Assembly: GCF_910592395.1 (NCBI RefSeq)
Contig: NC_088323.1
Span: 744,001-808,000 of the forward strand
Reading direction: 5' to 3'
DNA length: 64,000 nucleotides
Origin: Lineus longissimus
Lineage: Eukaryota > Nemertea > Pilidiophora > Heteronemertea > Lineidae
The translations under genes and the position numbers were made by a program. Positions within the stretch are counted from its first letter, which is position 1. Every line of letters starts with the position of its first letter. Below the pieces are notes generated by a model. It made no database searches and was not told the DNA's origin. It saw only the letters and a list, made by a program, of their open reading frames with translations. Positions 28,701-40,780 of this stretch are shown piece by piece.

Positions 28701-29739
28701 GATGTAAAAGATATACACGATATAAGAGCTTCAAAATGGAAAGTACCTTAGTAAAAAGTCTTTCGTGCAAACAGGCTCTCCAGGATGCACGTAAACTATA
28801 TACTTAGTTTAAATAGGCCGTAGTATACAAATGTCGAAGGATTCTAATTTAGTTACTTTCACTTTCAGGTTGACCTGAATGCCACATATATAGCAGGGCT
28901 ACTTGAATGGAGATGGTGATGCTGTAGCTCTCCTTTAAAGGCCTAAAGTTGCCTGTACTTGGGACTAAGCCAGAGTCTAGACACCCCTACATCAACAGGC
29001 ACAGGCTGAAAGATCGTCTCATCTGAGTACACCCTTCCCTGATATGTCCATGCAACCACATGCAACAGACGATTCGCGCCATTGAATATGAGAATGGCAG
29101 CGCCGCTGCAATTGCCGAGGAAACTATGACGCGCATTTCAGAATGGGTTAAGTGCTGCCGCCACAATTCTGGCATTCTAACAATCGGCATGAAGATAGGG
29201 TTTTAATGATTTTTTACGAATTGGCCTATCACTATGTAGCCCTACCTCTCCTTGGTAGTAACAGGTAGGTTTTGACGTCCTTGTCCTTGTTGTAACCCGG
29301 GATCTTAACCTCCTTGATGTCGTGATTCCGGTTCACAGCACACCGGAAGTTGGCCTTCCAAGTGGTGTAGTCGGGGTCAGGCCATGAACCGTCGGGCTGT
29401 TGGTGGTATCGGCCTTTGAACACAGCCCACTCCTGAAAATAGATAAAATTGGTCATGACTTCGCTTGACCCCATTTGATACGGTTCAATTCCATCGTACA
29501 GTGTATCAGACACATGTTAAAGAAGGTTACATGTTGCCAACAATTTTTTGTATGAGTGCGGGCAGATATCTCACCTGGAATATTTTGGCATCGTGTGGAC
29601 TCCAGCTTGGACTGTTCGCGTGAATCCAATGTAACATGAATACCCTCCTCTCTTTATCAAGCCACCGTAGACACTGTGTTCTATTCTCGTCCAGGTGCTT
29701 CTCCAGGAAGTCACGAAGCAGTAACTTCGGCTTCGGCAT
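25732..29739 (-). CDS. IRF: Interferon regulatory factor (IRF), complete, 10 exons
   Basis: IRFs are winged-helix transcription factors of innate immunity and development that bind GAAA-type elements and dimerise through a C-terminal domain. Exons are 29739-29575, 29432-29246, 28698-28577, 28126-28051, 27603-27451, 27368-27300, 27134-27013, 26775-26609, 26389-26131 and 25824-25732. All are GT-AG with consistent phases (1413 nt, 470 aa). The DNA-binding domain (1-117) shows the Trp repeat at W26, W38, W46 and W57, then TTWKANFRCAVNR with the recognition-helix Arg and Cys. The first Trp of the series is F11. A variable acidic linker (118-258) follows, then the IRF-association domain (about 259-440: MCIWLRYRDHVVGRQYV, GLHIFCDNSGNVYATR, CRVYHADP, ITILFALGEPW). 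The last exon adds a Lys- then Asp-rich tail ending STYN. It cannot be assigned to a vertebrate subgroup by eye. Confidence 0.96.
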
Positions 29740-29746
29740 CCTTCAT
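29711..29746 (-). promoter_or_regulatory. Upstream ORF overlapping the IRF start codon
   Basis: Seven bases before the IRF ATG (29739) is another ATG (29746) in a different frame, with A at -3. It reads 11 codons (MKDAEAEVTAS) and stops at 29711, inside the IRF coding region. A possible splice acceptor (TTTTTTAG) lies just upstream, so both ATGs would be in the same mRNA exon. If the first ATG is used, IRF translation would depend on leaky scanning. Confidence 0.6.
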
Positions 29747-30077
29747 GCTATGAACACTAAAAAAGGAATTAAGATTAAAAGCTTTCATTCAGCCAAAAGC
29801 CTAATGGTGCCTGTCCCAACGTCCCGTGTCGTTTTAACCGAATCACGAATTATGACATGCAATTTCGGTCAATCGCACAATTTTTTGCAACTCATGAAAA
29901 ACTCGAATCCGCGATAGTCTCCTCCATGTACGAACACGTTATGAAATTTAGAGAGCACAACTTACAGAATGATGGCAAGGGTATCTCAATCTCTGGCAGG
30001 GTAAATTGCCGGCTTCAGGTGTGATTCAAGTTAGTTGCAGGAATAATGATCAAGTAATTGTGAAAGAGATACAGAAT

Positions 30078-30105
30078 GCAGGTACAGATACAGATACAGA
30101 TACAG
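30078..30105. repeat. (GATACA)n microsatellite
   Basis: About four copies of GATACA lie upstream of the IRF gene, roughly 340 bases from its start codon. Confidence 0.8.
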
Positions 30106-32791
30106 ACTCAGAATCAATGAGGTCATGTGGGGAAAACCCGACTGTTCGGTCGGAAAAAAGGCATGGGGATTCACCGCGAACTATAAGGTCATGCCGAGCC
30201 CATTAGAATAGACTTCGTTCCGCTACGCTGTTCTTGTAGTGGAACTAGGTCATGCCATAGTTCGACATTTATCAGAGGTAAAGGCCACAACAAAGTACTA
30301 CATTACAGGGGTGACAATGTTTTCACCATATTTTGTAGTGTTTTTAAACCATCAGTTTACGATCGAATCTCATGCATGTATCTTATGGATGAAGCATTCA
30401 GTGTATGGACAATATGAGTGAATGGGCTGTGTAGCTGGGTATTTCCATGTCACTTTGCGTGCACCGCATTTTGTAGTTGTAATTTGAAACGTGGGCTATT
30501 TGTTGTAATTTGATATGTGAGCTGTGTCATACACTGCTGGTGGCATTTAGGATATAACGCGAACTAAGTCCCGATTCTCCTTGGCATCACAAATGATCCC
30601 TCACGACTCACACACAAGAAAGGCCACCGCCAATCACCTCAATCTCAATACCAGTTGAGATTAACAGTGACATTCAAGACGGCATATTGATCCGACCCAC
30701 TTTGACACCACAACTGTCACGTGCGGACCTGTCATTTTTAATGCTTCATGTTACAGCAGCACAAAACACCGTCAGGCTGCAGGTCATGTGTCGTTGTTTG
30801 TTTGCACAATATAGGTAATAAAAAAAGAAAAGTCAGAAACGTGAACAGTTATTTTTTAAATTCACAACATGATTTCACACCGCCTGATAGCACACGCAGA
30901 ATGAAAACACAATATTGAAACATGTAATCTGAGGGGATGTCAGAGAGACATTACTTGATTGGCCAGACAGTCACGTTGTGTTTGGAAACCCGGCCGCCAG
31001 TCACTGTGCCATATCAAAAATAAAGACATCTAAAAAATAAAACAAACAATCTGACGTATGAATGATATTGCCTTGGCTATAGGCCTACTGGTTTGAGCTC
31101 AGCGGAGTTGCATTTCTTAGTATTACATGTATATATTGCAATTTATCGTATTCCTAGTCCCTTGTTTCAACACATTTTATCAAACAATGAAAACGGTTCT
31201 CTGGTTTATCCTCCCGAAAAAAGGGAAGCTACCCATGAATCGTACAACAGAAAACCACGGCCTTGTCACAAATCCTATCGTAATTGTTCTTTGTCCTGGG
31301 GGAGGCGGTGTACGGGGACAGATTGAAAGTTATTTCAACCCAGTGTCGTACAGACTATTAATTGTCCAGTGGGTTGTCATTGCCTTTGTTCCTGGAGATG
31401 GATGACAAATGTTTGGGAATCAGTCAGGTAATACGACAGGGGCAGGGTGAGAAAATATAATGAACACGAAAGGTGTACGCCTTTGGATGAACACTCCCAA
31501 TTTGAGGGCCTCAACGAATAGATGGAAGCGAACTGAATGAACGGATTATGATGATTCGTGATAAAATCATGCCTATAACAGTCGCAATGATGTTTTCAAA
31601 TTCAAAGAATGTCAAGCGGGAGGTAATGAGGAGAGGGTGTCAGAGATGCATGTATACATCCGTGAGGTGGCACAGAAGTGTTGATACACACAATGATGAT
31701 AAATGCATGCCATAGCTGCCTTCTAAACAGTAACTCAGTTAGCAGTGTCCACCCGGCATTACCTCCCACTACTACTCCCTAAAACTGTTGGCGACGATGA
31801 ACTCATTCCGTTCATTCCGTCAATTTGTTTCAACCAAATCTGAGTCTATTTTAGGAACGACACCGCGCAAAAGTAGGATGACCTCTCTGCTATTGCTATG
31901 AATAAGTGGTCAAGGAAAGTGTCAATGCTCAGCGATGATATCCACTGCATACATTACACAATGAACAAATCAATGGGTAGTAGTTCTGCGAATCGCTGCT
32001 ATGCGGGGCGGCCACTGAAATCGATTTGCCCAAGTGAAGGTGAGATAAGCGTGTGTTTGGTTGCTTCAGTCGGGGACATGGCATTAGAAAGCGGAGTGTT
32101 GTGCTGGGGACCGCAATGACGGGAATAGGTCTACGACCGAAGCATGTCGAGAAAAAGAGAAAGCAAGACAAGAAAACGACTTTTGGATTAGATAGGATTA
32201 TCTCTCAGAAAGGTAGGTGTTGTTTTATCATTTTTTGATGTTGTCATGCGTCACGACTCTTATCGATGTCTTATCGATATGATACCGTTGTGACAAGATT
32301 TTTGGTGACACTACACGTGTGCGGTAATCATTGATAGGGGTGCATTATCTATTTGCAGTAATTTGACAATTTCCGCTTTATCTTTTACAATATAATTATA
32401 TTGACGTGATACAGAGGATTTGTCATGTGTTATCAAAGTGATAATGTGGTAAAGCCCTGTGATGTTTTGAGGGCCATCCCTTCGAATTGCTACAAACCAT
32501 TGCAGCTGGGACTTTAGACTGACGTCTGCATGCTGAGCGATCGTGTGAAAAACCCGTATTCTGCAACCCTCCATTTTCCATCCTCTTAATCTGCTGCCGA
32601 GATACCGTACTACTGATTAGCTGCTGATAGCATTGATTAGTTGATAAACTCAGCGGGTGCAGTGGCCAGATTAGGATGACATCGCCCGGATGTTCTCTCC
32701 TATCATTACTGATAATGTGCTGGGTACATTGTTTTTGTATGTTTTGTATTAGTTGGTCGTGGATTCTCTGTCGTCTCGGTGTTTTACTGAA

Positions 32792-33021
32792 TACCGTGAC
32801 AATAGGTAAAGATATCTCTGCTGGTTGGTTCACGGCTCAAAAGCCGTCAAGTTGTCGCTGACGATATCTCTGGCTCGTCTATTATCAAATGTACTGATCA
32901 TGCCTTGGGTATTATATGTTATGGAGTTTTTATGTCTATTAGCGGATGTGAATTCTTATCTTCACCGTATCGTTGCTCGTTTCTATACCGTGACAGTAGG
33001 TAAAGGTATTTTGCAGGTTGG
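32792..33021. repeat. Pair of diverged direct repeats, about 36 bp
   Basis: TACCGTGACAATAGGTAAAG and the bases after it (32792-32828) recur as TACCGTGACAGTAGGTAAAG and following bases (32986-33021), about 194 bp apart. The + strand around them is T-rich. They could be parts of an old interspersed element; no transposon protein is visible. Confidence 0.5.
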
Positions 33022-36000
33022 TGATATTGTCGGTGACGGTGTTTCTGGATGCCCTAACATTGCTTGTAGTGATAATGCTTGATGATGTATAATATTGCTT
33101 TTGCATCTATTGCTTAATCAATGATTCTTCGCCGAAATTGTTTGCTGGAAAACTCCTCTATCAACATCACATCTGAAGGTTTGGGTCTGCAGGGCTCGTA
33201 TTAAATCGCGTTGTCGTTTTGTAATTATCTCGGGAAGATATATTTTACATCACCTCGTTGGATTCTGCTGGACATTTTCTTTGAAGATATTGGCAATGTG
33301 TTATCTTGTTCTTCCATTCCGCACCAGTTCTCTTCGAAACTCGAAGAAGCCATCTGATTTCTTCATTATCCAACATTAAGCCGAAACATGATCGGCTTTC
33401 TCAGTTAGATATATCTCTTGTAGTATCGGAATCGGCGACAGCAAACACGCCAAAGTGTCAATTAGACGATCCTTTCGATATCATCAGCGTGGCCATCTCG
33501 TGGTTGGTGAATTGATGCCGTTTATCAAATCATCGGGACCAAAACAGATATTGGTCTCAGGTAATCAATAAAAAGATAAGGAATTGGTATGTAGGCAAGG
33601 AACCAACAAGGCATCTTTCAGGAGCACTGTTTCATGGCAGCTAATTCTTGGTTTTCTGCCCGCTGTAAGCAATATTGCTCCTTCAGAGGACGTGTTTTGC
33701 CATTCAGCTCTGTGACGCCGATGTTGACATTGTTTTTCGGAGGGGATCGCAGACGACCAACACATGAAGTGCAACAAAGCAATTTATCAGTTTCCCAAAG
33801 GCGAGTGGTTCTTATTTGTGATAGCAATCGTATGCACAAATGGTATGATGTTCGGTATGATGTTCCCACAGTCTACCTTTCGGCGGTGCCTCCTTTGACA
33901 TCTATAGACCTCAGAGAAACAAATGTTACCTTTTTCATTTAACCAGGCAGGTTGTCTTTATCGGTGACTGCAGGAGAGCTTTCCGATTGAGTGTTTAGCT
34001 ATCTGTTACTGGTATATTACAATGGTACGGGACGATTTCTTCTGTTCATCGTCTCTGTCAACAGCATGCTACATGCTAGGCCAAGTGGTTGTTCTTTATC
34101 TACTGGTTGTGGTTCGATACTAACGAGTCTTCCTAGACGCCCAGGAACAACATAACGGCAACTAACCATGCTAACTATTCTATGCAAGATGCGTTCGTTA
34201 GTTAGCCAGATAATCTCCAGTGACAACTTGGTGAGTAAGCCGGTCCCTGTTAATCTCAGCAACAATCTGGACAAATCCAAAGCCTGATTGCAATACGTGG
34301 TAAGCAATGGAAGCCGGGAATAGTGCCGATCGTTTAATGCGTCAGACGCAAGTAGTAGAGTGGTGAGCAGAGGGGCGGTAAGGCCTGCATTAAGCCTACC
34401 TCAAGTATACCATATTACGTGCCCCAACACTGGGACTACATTTCAGTCAGCAATAGACAAGGATGAGGACATTGTTATACACAGATTGACATCCTAAGTA
34501 TGCAAAGGTCAAATATCCGCCATCTCTTCTAGAAATTACCAGCTTTTGTTTGAGCAAGTGCACGAGACACTGCATTTGGTCTCAATCTAAAAATGCCTAA
34601 ACACGATATGCATCGATGTGCACTGACAATGAAGAATGTACATGAGTGCGCGTAAGCTGTACATGAGCCGTACATCTGAGGTGCATTAAACTTCACCATC
34701 CGATTACATTTGTGTTACGAAGGTAAACGTAGTTTGGCGAGGGTCGTTAATTAAATATTCATAAAGCTACGTCCGCCATACGAAGTTTAACGACGTAGCG
34801 ATGTTGCAGCCAGATGACATAGAGGACAATTTGACCTCTTTGTCTCGAGTTTTCCATGGCGAATCGATCAACCCCACTCCAGGGAATACAAAAACATGAT
34901 TTAAACCTGCACCGATGGTTTCTATTGCATGCTTAACACTGATGGTAGAATGTAACGTATATCATGCAGGTTCTGTTAGGTCCGAGGTCGATCTCGTCTG
35001 TCTCATGGGGTCCTCGAGTTCACGCGATGTGTTTTCTGTGCCATTTTGCACCAGAGAGTTCTTGGGTCACGTGCGTGTTTTTTCCGCCTGATTTACGTTG
35101 CATATCCAAGCTTGAATATTCTCTGCATAATTAATGACTGTAGAAGTATTTTTTATGACTTTTTCTCCAGATGCTAGTGCAGTGCAAACAGCCACAGGAC
35201 CGGGGAGTCGGGTAAAAAATATTGACACCTGGAAGAACAATAATATGCTCGTGTCATTAATTTACTATGTCAGTTGCAATATCAGGCAAGAATAACTTTA
35301 CTTTCACCTTTGTTTGTAAGAAGTGGTACTATATCAATTCACTAGTTATCTTCCAAAACTGAAGATTGAAACAAAAAAACGCAAAAATCTCAACAACTAA
35401 CAAACTGGATTTACGTTAAAGGACAGTTCTCGTTAAAACGCTTAAGAAATTGGTGTGCTATGAATGGCCCGGTAAAAACCTAAGGCGGGAATAAGCTTTC
35501 ATTGATAAATCTAAGGAGTTTCAAGAACCCCAAATCACTAGTAAGGTTCATAGGATACTGGTCTGTCATTGGTTTAGGTCTCCTTATCATTTACATACTC
35601 CAATATCCAGAAATATAACAATATTTACGATAACTTTTTATGTTTTTGACATTATTTGCGACCATTATCGATAACGCGCTCCATGCGGATTCGTAAGGTA
35701 CTATTATAGTGTAACACCATGCCTCGTCAAGTTACCTCGCTTGCGGAGCCACCTGGGTGACCCACGTGCTTAGACTCATAGTAAACATTGTAGTAGAAAT
35801 ATGCTAATGACTATCCCTTAAATGGAAACCGAAGTAGTTGAATATTTTCACTGCAGGTGTCTCTGATAGTCACGTGGATTGACGAGCAATCTCCTTTAAT
35901 TCTCATGAAGGAAGAAAAAATCTGACCTTACATTATTGATCGACCCTCTATGTACCACAAAGCCGTTTTTATCACCTCTCGTATAAAACCCGACTATGCC

Positions 36001-36140
36001 ATTCCAGCAACCTCTGATCGGAAATTGATTTTCGCCAATAGCATTTAATTGTTCGATCAATTCAGGTTGTTATCCAATTGTTATTAAATCACTGGTAATT
36101 GCCACGGTCACAAGTAACGCCCTGTTATGCCTGGGGTGGC

Positions 36141-36154
36141 GGGGGGGGGGGGGG
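36141..36154. repeat. Poly(G) run of 14
   Basis: An uninterrupted run of 14 G follows GGGGTGGC. It could form a G-quadruplex and is prone to sequencing error. Confidence 0.85.
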
Positions 36155-39100
36155 CGATCTTAATGGGAAGATGTCGCAAACTTGATATTGTCGACAAACT
36201 TAGTATTGTCATCCACTAACATTCGCTGGTTATATTTGTCACGAAGACAGATAGAGACATGTGACTGTGTTGTGATTACCTTGCTAACATCAATAATCGG
36301 GGGTGACAGCAACCCACCTTCCAACTTAATTCACAATTTTCTCCTCGTGCGGAGGTTTGCATCATGGCCTCTCGAGTTGCCTATTGCATGGAAACACTTA
36401 TGATCAAACCACAGGCATTGTTTTGGACAAACCTCCGATCAAATGTGCTTCATGGAAGGGATGAACATATGTTAGTGTACAACTCTTTCTTCACGGCTTC
36501 AAGGCTGCTGAAGGTAAGCAAACTGGTAGATAGCTTAGCTTGGCTTGGCTTTTACACCCTTTGAACACTTCAAACGTTTAACGTACTTGTCTTAACCACT
36601 TCACACTGGCCGGAGTGGTTCGAAGCTAAGTGCTGCTGAGCAGTCAAATGACAGAGCATGAGATGAAGCCATTTCTCACGAACCGTACTTGTGTTCAAGT
36701 ATCTCTAAATGTGGAACGTACACTAATTGAATGATTGGTTGCCTGCTCAAGTTATGGCAGCAAGATATATGAGAGCTTGATCACTATAGTGCAAACCAGT
36801 TATAAATGAATATCATTATAGAGAACCGTGTGATAAAGTGGCATAAACGAGCAGCAATCGTGATGTTAAGGAATCAGACTCGACTAATTTGTGGGAGAAG
36901 TTAATAAGTTTCCACATTGGTCATGAATGATCTTGACTGTGTGTAGTTCATGTTAAGAGTAATCGACGACCTTTATAAACGTGCTTAAGACTGACCTAGG
37001 GTCGACGAGTCACGTGATCTGTTTCCCATTTGGCGGCACTGGCTTTTGTTTGACTTAAGTGCCGTTTGATTACATATTTGTTGCCAATGGTGACTGCAAA
37101 TAAACAATTGATGGCTATTGCAATCATCGAAGTGCGTTATTGGTTTCCACTAGATTACTGTATCAAGCTAGGCGAGGAAGCTTTTGGAAAGGCTGCCATG
37201 CATTTTCGACTTCATGCAAAATATTTTGATACCGGGCAAATAGCAAAATTGGCAAGATAATGAAACCCAAACTCCATTGCATCACACACAAATATGGTGC
37301 TTGCTCCGGCGATCGGCAAGGCAGGAGGACAATTTGTCTGATTGTTATTACTCTTAAATTTCTAACGCACGCCAATAGATCCTTCAGGCATAATTCCACC
37401 ATAAACCATTTTTTTCTCCCATCAAAAAATCAATTAAGAGCCTCTTTGGGACAATTAAAGAAGCGGCTGAGAATCTTGGGCCATGAATCATACCAAACAG
37501 GGTATTGTATCGGCCATCTTTCAAACCGAGCTTAGCCCCATTAATCAAGACGTCGATTCGAACAATAGACAGCCATGTTTATTAGCATTTTATGACTCGT
37601 GTCTGGCTGATTGCATGCCAGCCACACATGGTACCCTTCATTAGCAATATCTTGGGGCAAGGTGTATCCCCGGGCAGGACAAAGGAGTTATGTAGTCAAG
37701 CATGGACCGCGATAAAGATATTACTTCGGGGATCAGCCTTGATTCCGGCGGCTATGTTTTTTAATATTCTCTCGTTTGCGGTAAATTGGTCTCGTGCGTT
37801 GACATCTTGATATCTCTGTGATTTGTCATCTTTCTGGGTCAGAGTTAAGCAAAATTGACTTCGAGATGTAAGCCGGATGTTGAAGAGCCCTCCAGTGTCT
37901 TAATCTAGCTGACTTGGCCGGGCTGAATTGAGACAACTCTTGAACACATCGGTTGTCGCCAAGGTGTGAAAAGGGATTCCCAAAATTGCTCAGTGAGACC
38001 ATCGTCAGTAGTTGTCTTTGTATTCGTTACCGTCACCGCAATTTCCTTGTCATCATGCTTCAAATATCACCAATACCAAGAATCCAGGAAACCCTCAGGC
38101 GTTTCTATGCTGTAAAAATGCCTCCCTTATCACAATTGCATCGTTCGACAATGACCGTCAATTTGGTTATTTACTACGCCGCGTGATTCGATCTCGCCGC
38201 GAGCGATGTAGATCTTTGCTTGAGGCGTGAAAATAAGTCATGTCTGATTGACGACACTTACATATGTATATTTAGATCATAATGTGATAAAATTGATAAT
38301 CCATTCTCGAGTCCGCATTTAACCTCACGATATAGTATGATTGGTAGTAGTTTCTTTGTGTTTCGTCAGCCGCAAACGAGAAAACATTTCTGGAAGCAAA
38401 TTTATTTTGGGTATGTCTAGACATTCAATCTGGTGACTTACTATAGTACCAGACATAAGGAGAAGTATACTTTGAAATTGGAAGGTGGGTGGCTCTTTTT
38501 GGTAAAACTTTTATTCCTCGAAAGATGCACGCCAAGCATCTGATGAAAAGAAACTAGTGATACTACGTCTGCCGTATTAATTTATCGTCTATCGTACGCA
38601 CTCGACCTTGACTGACAAAGACCTTACTTGAATCCAGGCGCATTTGATCATTGCCAAAGAAGCCAATATCAACGTGACGCGTAACTTTTTACTGTCACTT
38701 CGTCGATATAAGGAGATGTGCTCTTTCTAGTAACTGTCTCGCCACCAGGAACTATCATGACCTGGTTTCACTCGGAAACAATACGAGGAAGTTAAGGATG
38801 GTGGTCAGCTTCCTGCAGCTCCTACCTATAATCAGCACTCCGGGCGCTTCCTATTTTCCTGTTCCGGACATGTCGCCATGATATTCTTCATGTTTCCCTT
38901 TACCTGACATCTGCTTCCGCGGGTGGTATCAAATGCGACCTTGATATCGCTGTACTCGGGAAGAGAAGACCTTGTAAATAGAAGCGGTGTCTTCATAAAG
39001 AATATCTGAACACTCCTATCCTAACTATGGGTCACCAGTACTCGTTAATGAAATAATCACAAGATCGTTTGCCACACGACACCAGGCACCCGGATGGACG

Positions 39101-40659
39101 ATCTCTGCCGAACATGCCCGAGGCAAACTCGGAAATTGCGCACATCGTGGAGAAAGGCCAGTTCGACCCCAAGATAACCGGAGGTAGATGGCACAAAGTA
39201 TAAAACGGTTCCCGATGACATTATCGATTGTGTGTCTGCGCAGGAAGGGCGATTGTTTTTAATTAAATTTGCGGCTGTGAGATTGATTTAGGGAGCTTCC
39301 GGTGCAATGTCGGTTCACGGACAATTCCGCAACATGATTGGCTTAATTGTCTTGTCACAATCTCGTCTTCAGGTACCTGTCTCAGTTGCAACGTTTTACT
39401 TGTCCGAAAACGCCAGCAAGGCATACTGTATCCCTGGTTAGTTACGGTGTTTCCCTTATCGGCCGTTTATTTTTATCAAGCTAGATTGAGGTGTTGCCTG
39501 CATCCATCATGTCCATGAGATTATGCTGACCGAGATGATTTGGTGACAAGCATTTTTAAGAAATCATGTTCGATGACGCACACCATCCCCTAGGCCAATC
39601 CATCGCTTCTGGCAATGCTCCCTACCGCCTGCAGCTTAAGCGCCAAATTTTTCAGTTCCCCATCCGGGAGTCGATCGGGTGATTTTCTGCGCCTTCCGGT
39701 AAGATACTACAATAGGATTAACAACAAGCTATGAATTGTTTATCATCTTCGATTTTGCAGCCGAGGGATCACCGGCAGCAGTGGTAAGACTGGCGATAGT
39801 TGCGGGAGGTCGGGTCACCGCAATCGCAGTGCACATGCTCTCTTTTATAAACTAAAGCACCACAGACCTCAAGGCAAGGGCCAGTTCTTTGCTGTGGACG
39901 ATTGCTTTCCTTCATATCATTTTATTTGCAAGTGACCATCACACTGACGACCTGAACAAGTGACATTCCCTTGAGAACCTTCCAGGTGAATATCCCTTGG
40001 TGACCTTCGGGAAATTATCGTCACTTTGATAACCCTCGCTAGCGACCATCACATTGGTAAGCTCCGCAAGTGACCTTCGCCTCGATAACCTTGCAAAAGT
40101 GACCTTCACACGAATGTGAACATGATGCAGGCGCCATATTCTATTGTCTGCACCCGTTTTAGGTGTATTGTTGTTACTCATAATTTGCTGTTATGTACCT
40201 GAGGGTCTTCGCTTATCCTATTATCCAGTCCATCTACAACGACCAGCGCAAATAATCTAATACAGGTCTGAATATGACCATTGCCAGGACATATTAGCTG
40301 CTGAATCTCAAGGGTGACGTAATTAGTAGCATTAGAGTTCATGAAAAGTTCATAAACTGTTTCCTTAACTTTTCATGGCTTACATCTGCTGTAAAAACTC
40401 TTTAAATCTGGATTAGGAATGATTCATAACAATGGAAATCGATGAATGAATTGAATTCTGATGTTTTATTGGAAGCAAAGCAAGCAGGTGCAGTTTGTGC
40501 TCGAAGCTGCTGCTGTAACATGTGGTAGTAAGAATACGCTTCGGGCTGTATGTCAGTCTGTCATTTTGTTGCTGCTTATCAGCGTTTAAGCAATACATGA
40601 TCCCTACGTACGTCTAAGGAAAAAGCACGCCAATGATGAAGTGTTTGTTGCCCATCTGA

Positions 40660-40780
40660 GAGCGGAAACGATGAAGAAAAGGAAGAGGAGAAAGACGAAG
40701 TGGGAAGAGGAGGGGAAGGAGGAGGAGGAAGAGAAGAAGACTGAGGGGCAGTTGCAGCAGCAGCAGCAGCAGCAGCAGTA
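40660..40780. repeat. GA-rich tract followed by (CAG)9
   Basis: The + strand is almost pure purine from about 40668 to 40748 and then carries about nine CAG triplets (40753-40779). The leucine-rich open frame on the - strand is a by-product of this composition. Confidence 0.85.

Noticed and set aside
32423-32833. 136-codon - strand frame
   Set aside because: No recognisable family; overlaps one of the diverged direct repeats; may be a chance frame in purine-rich DNA.
38950-39210. Calling the open segment at 39040-39205 a gene
   Set aside because: Several frames are open at once and no homologue can be named; kept only as a finding.
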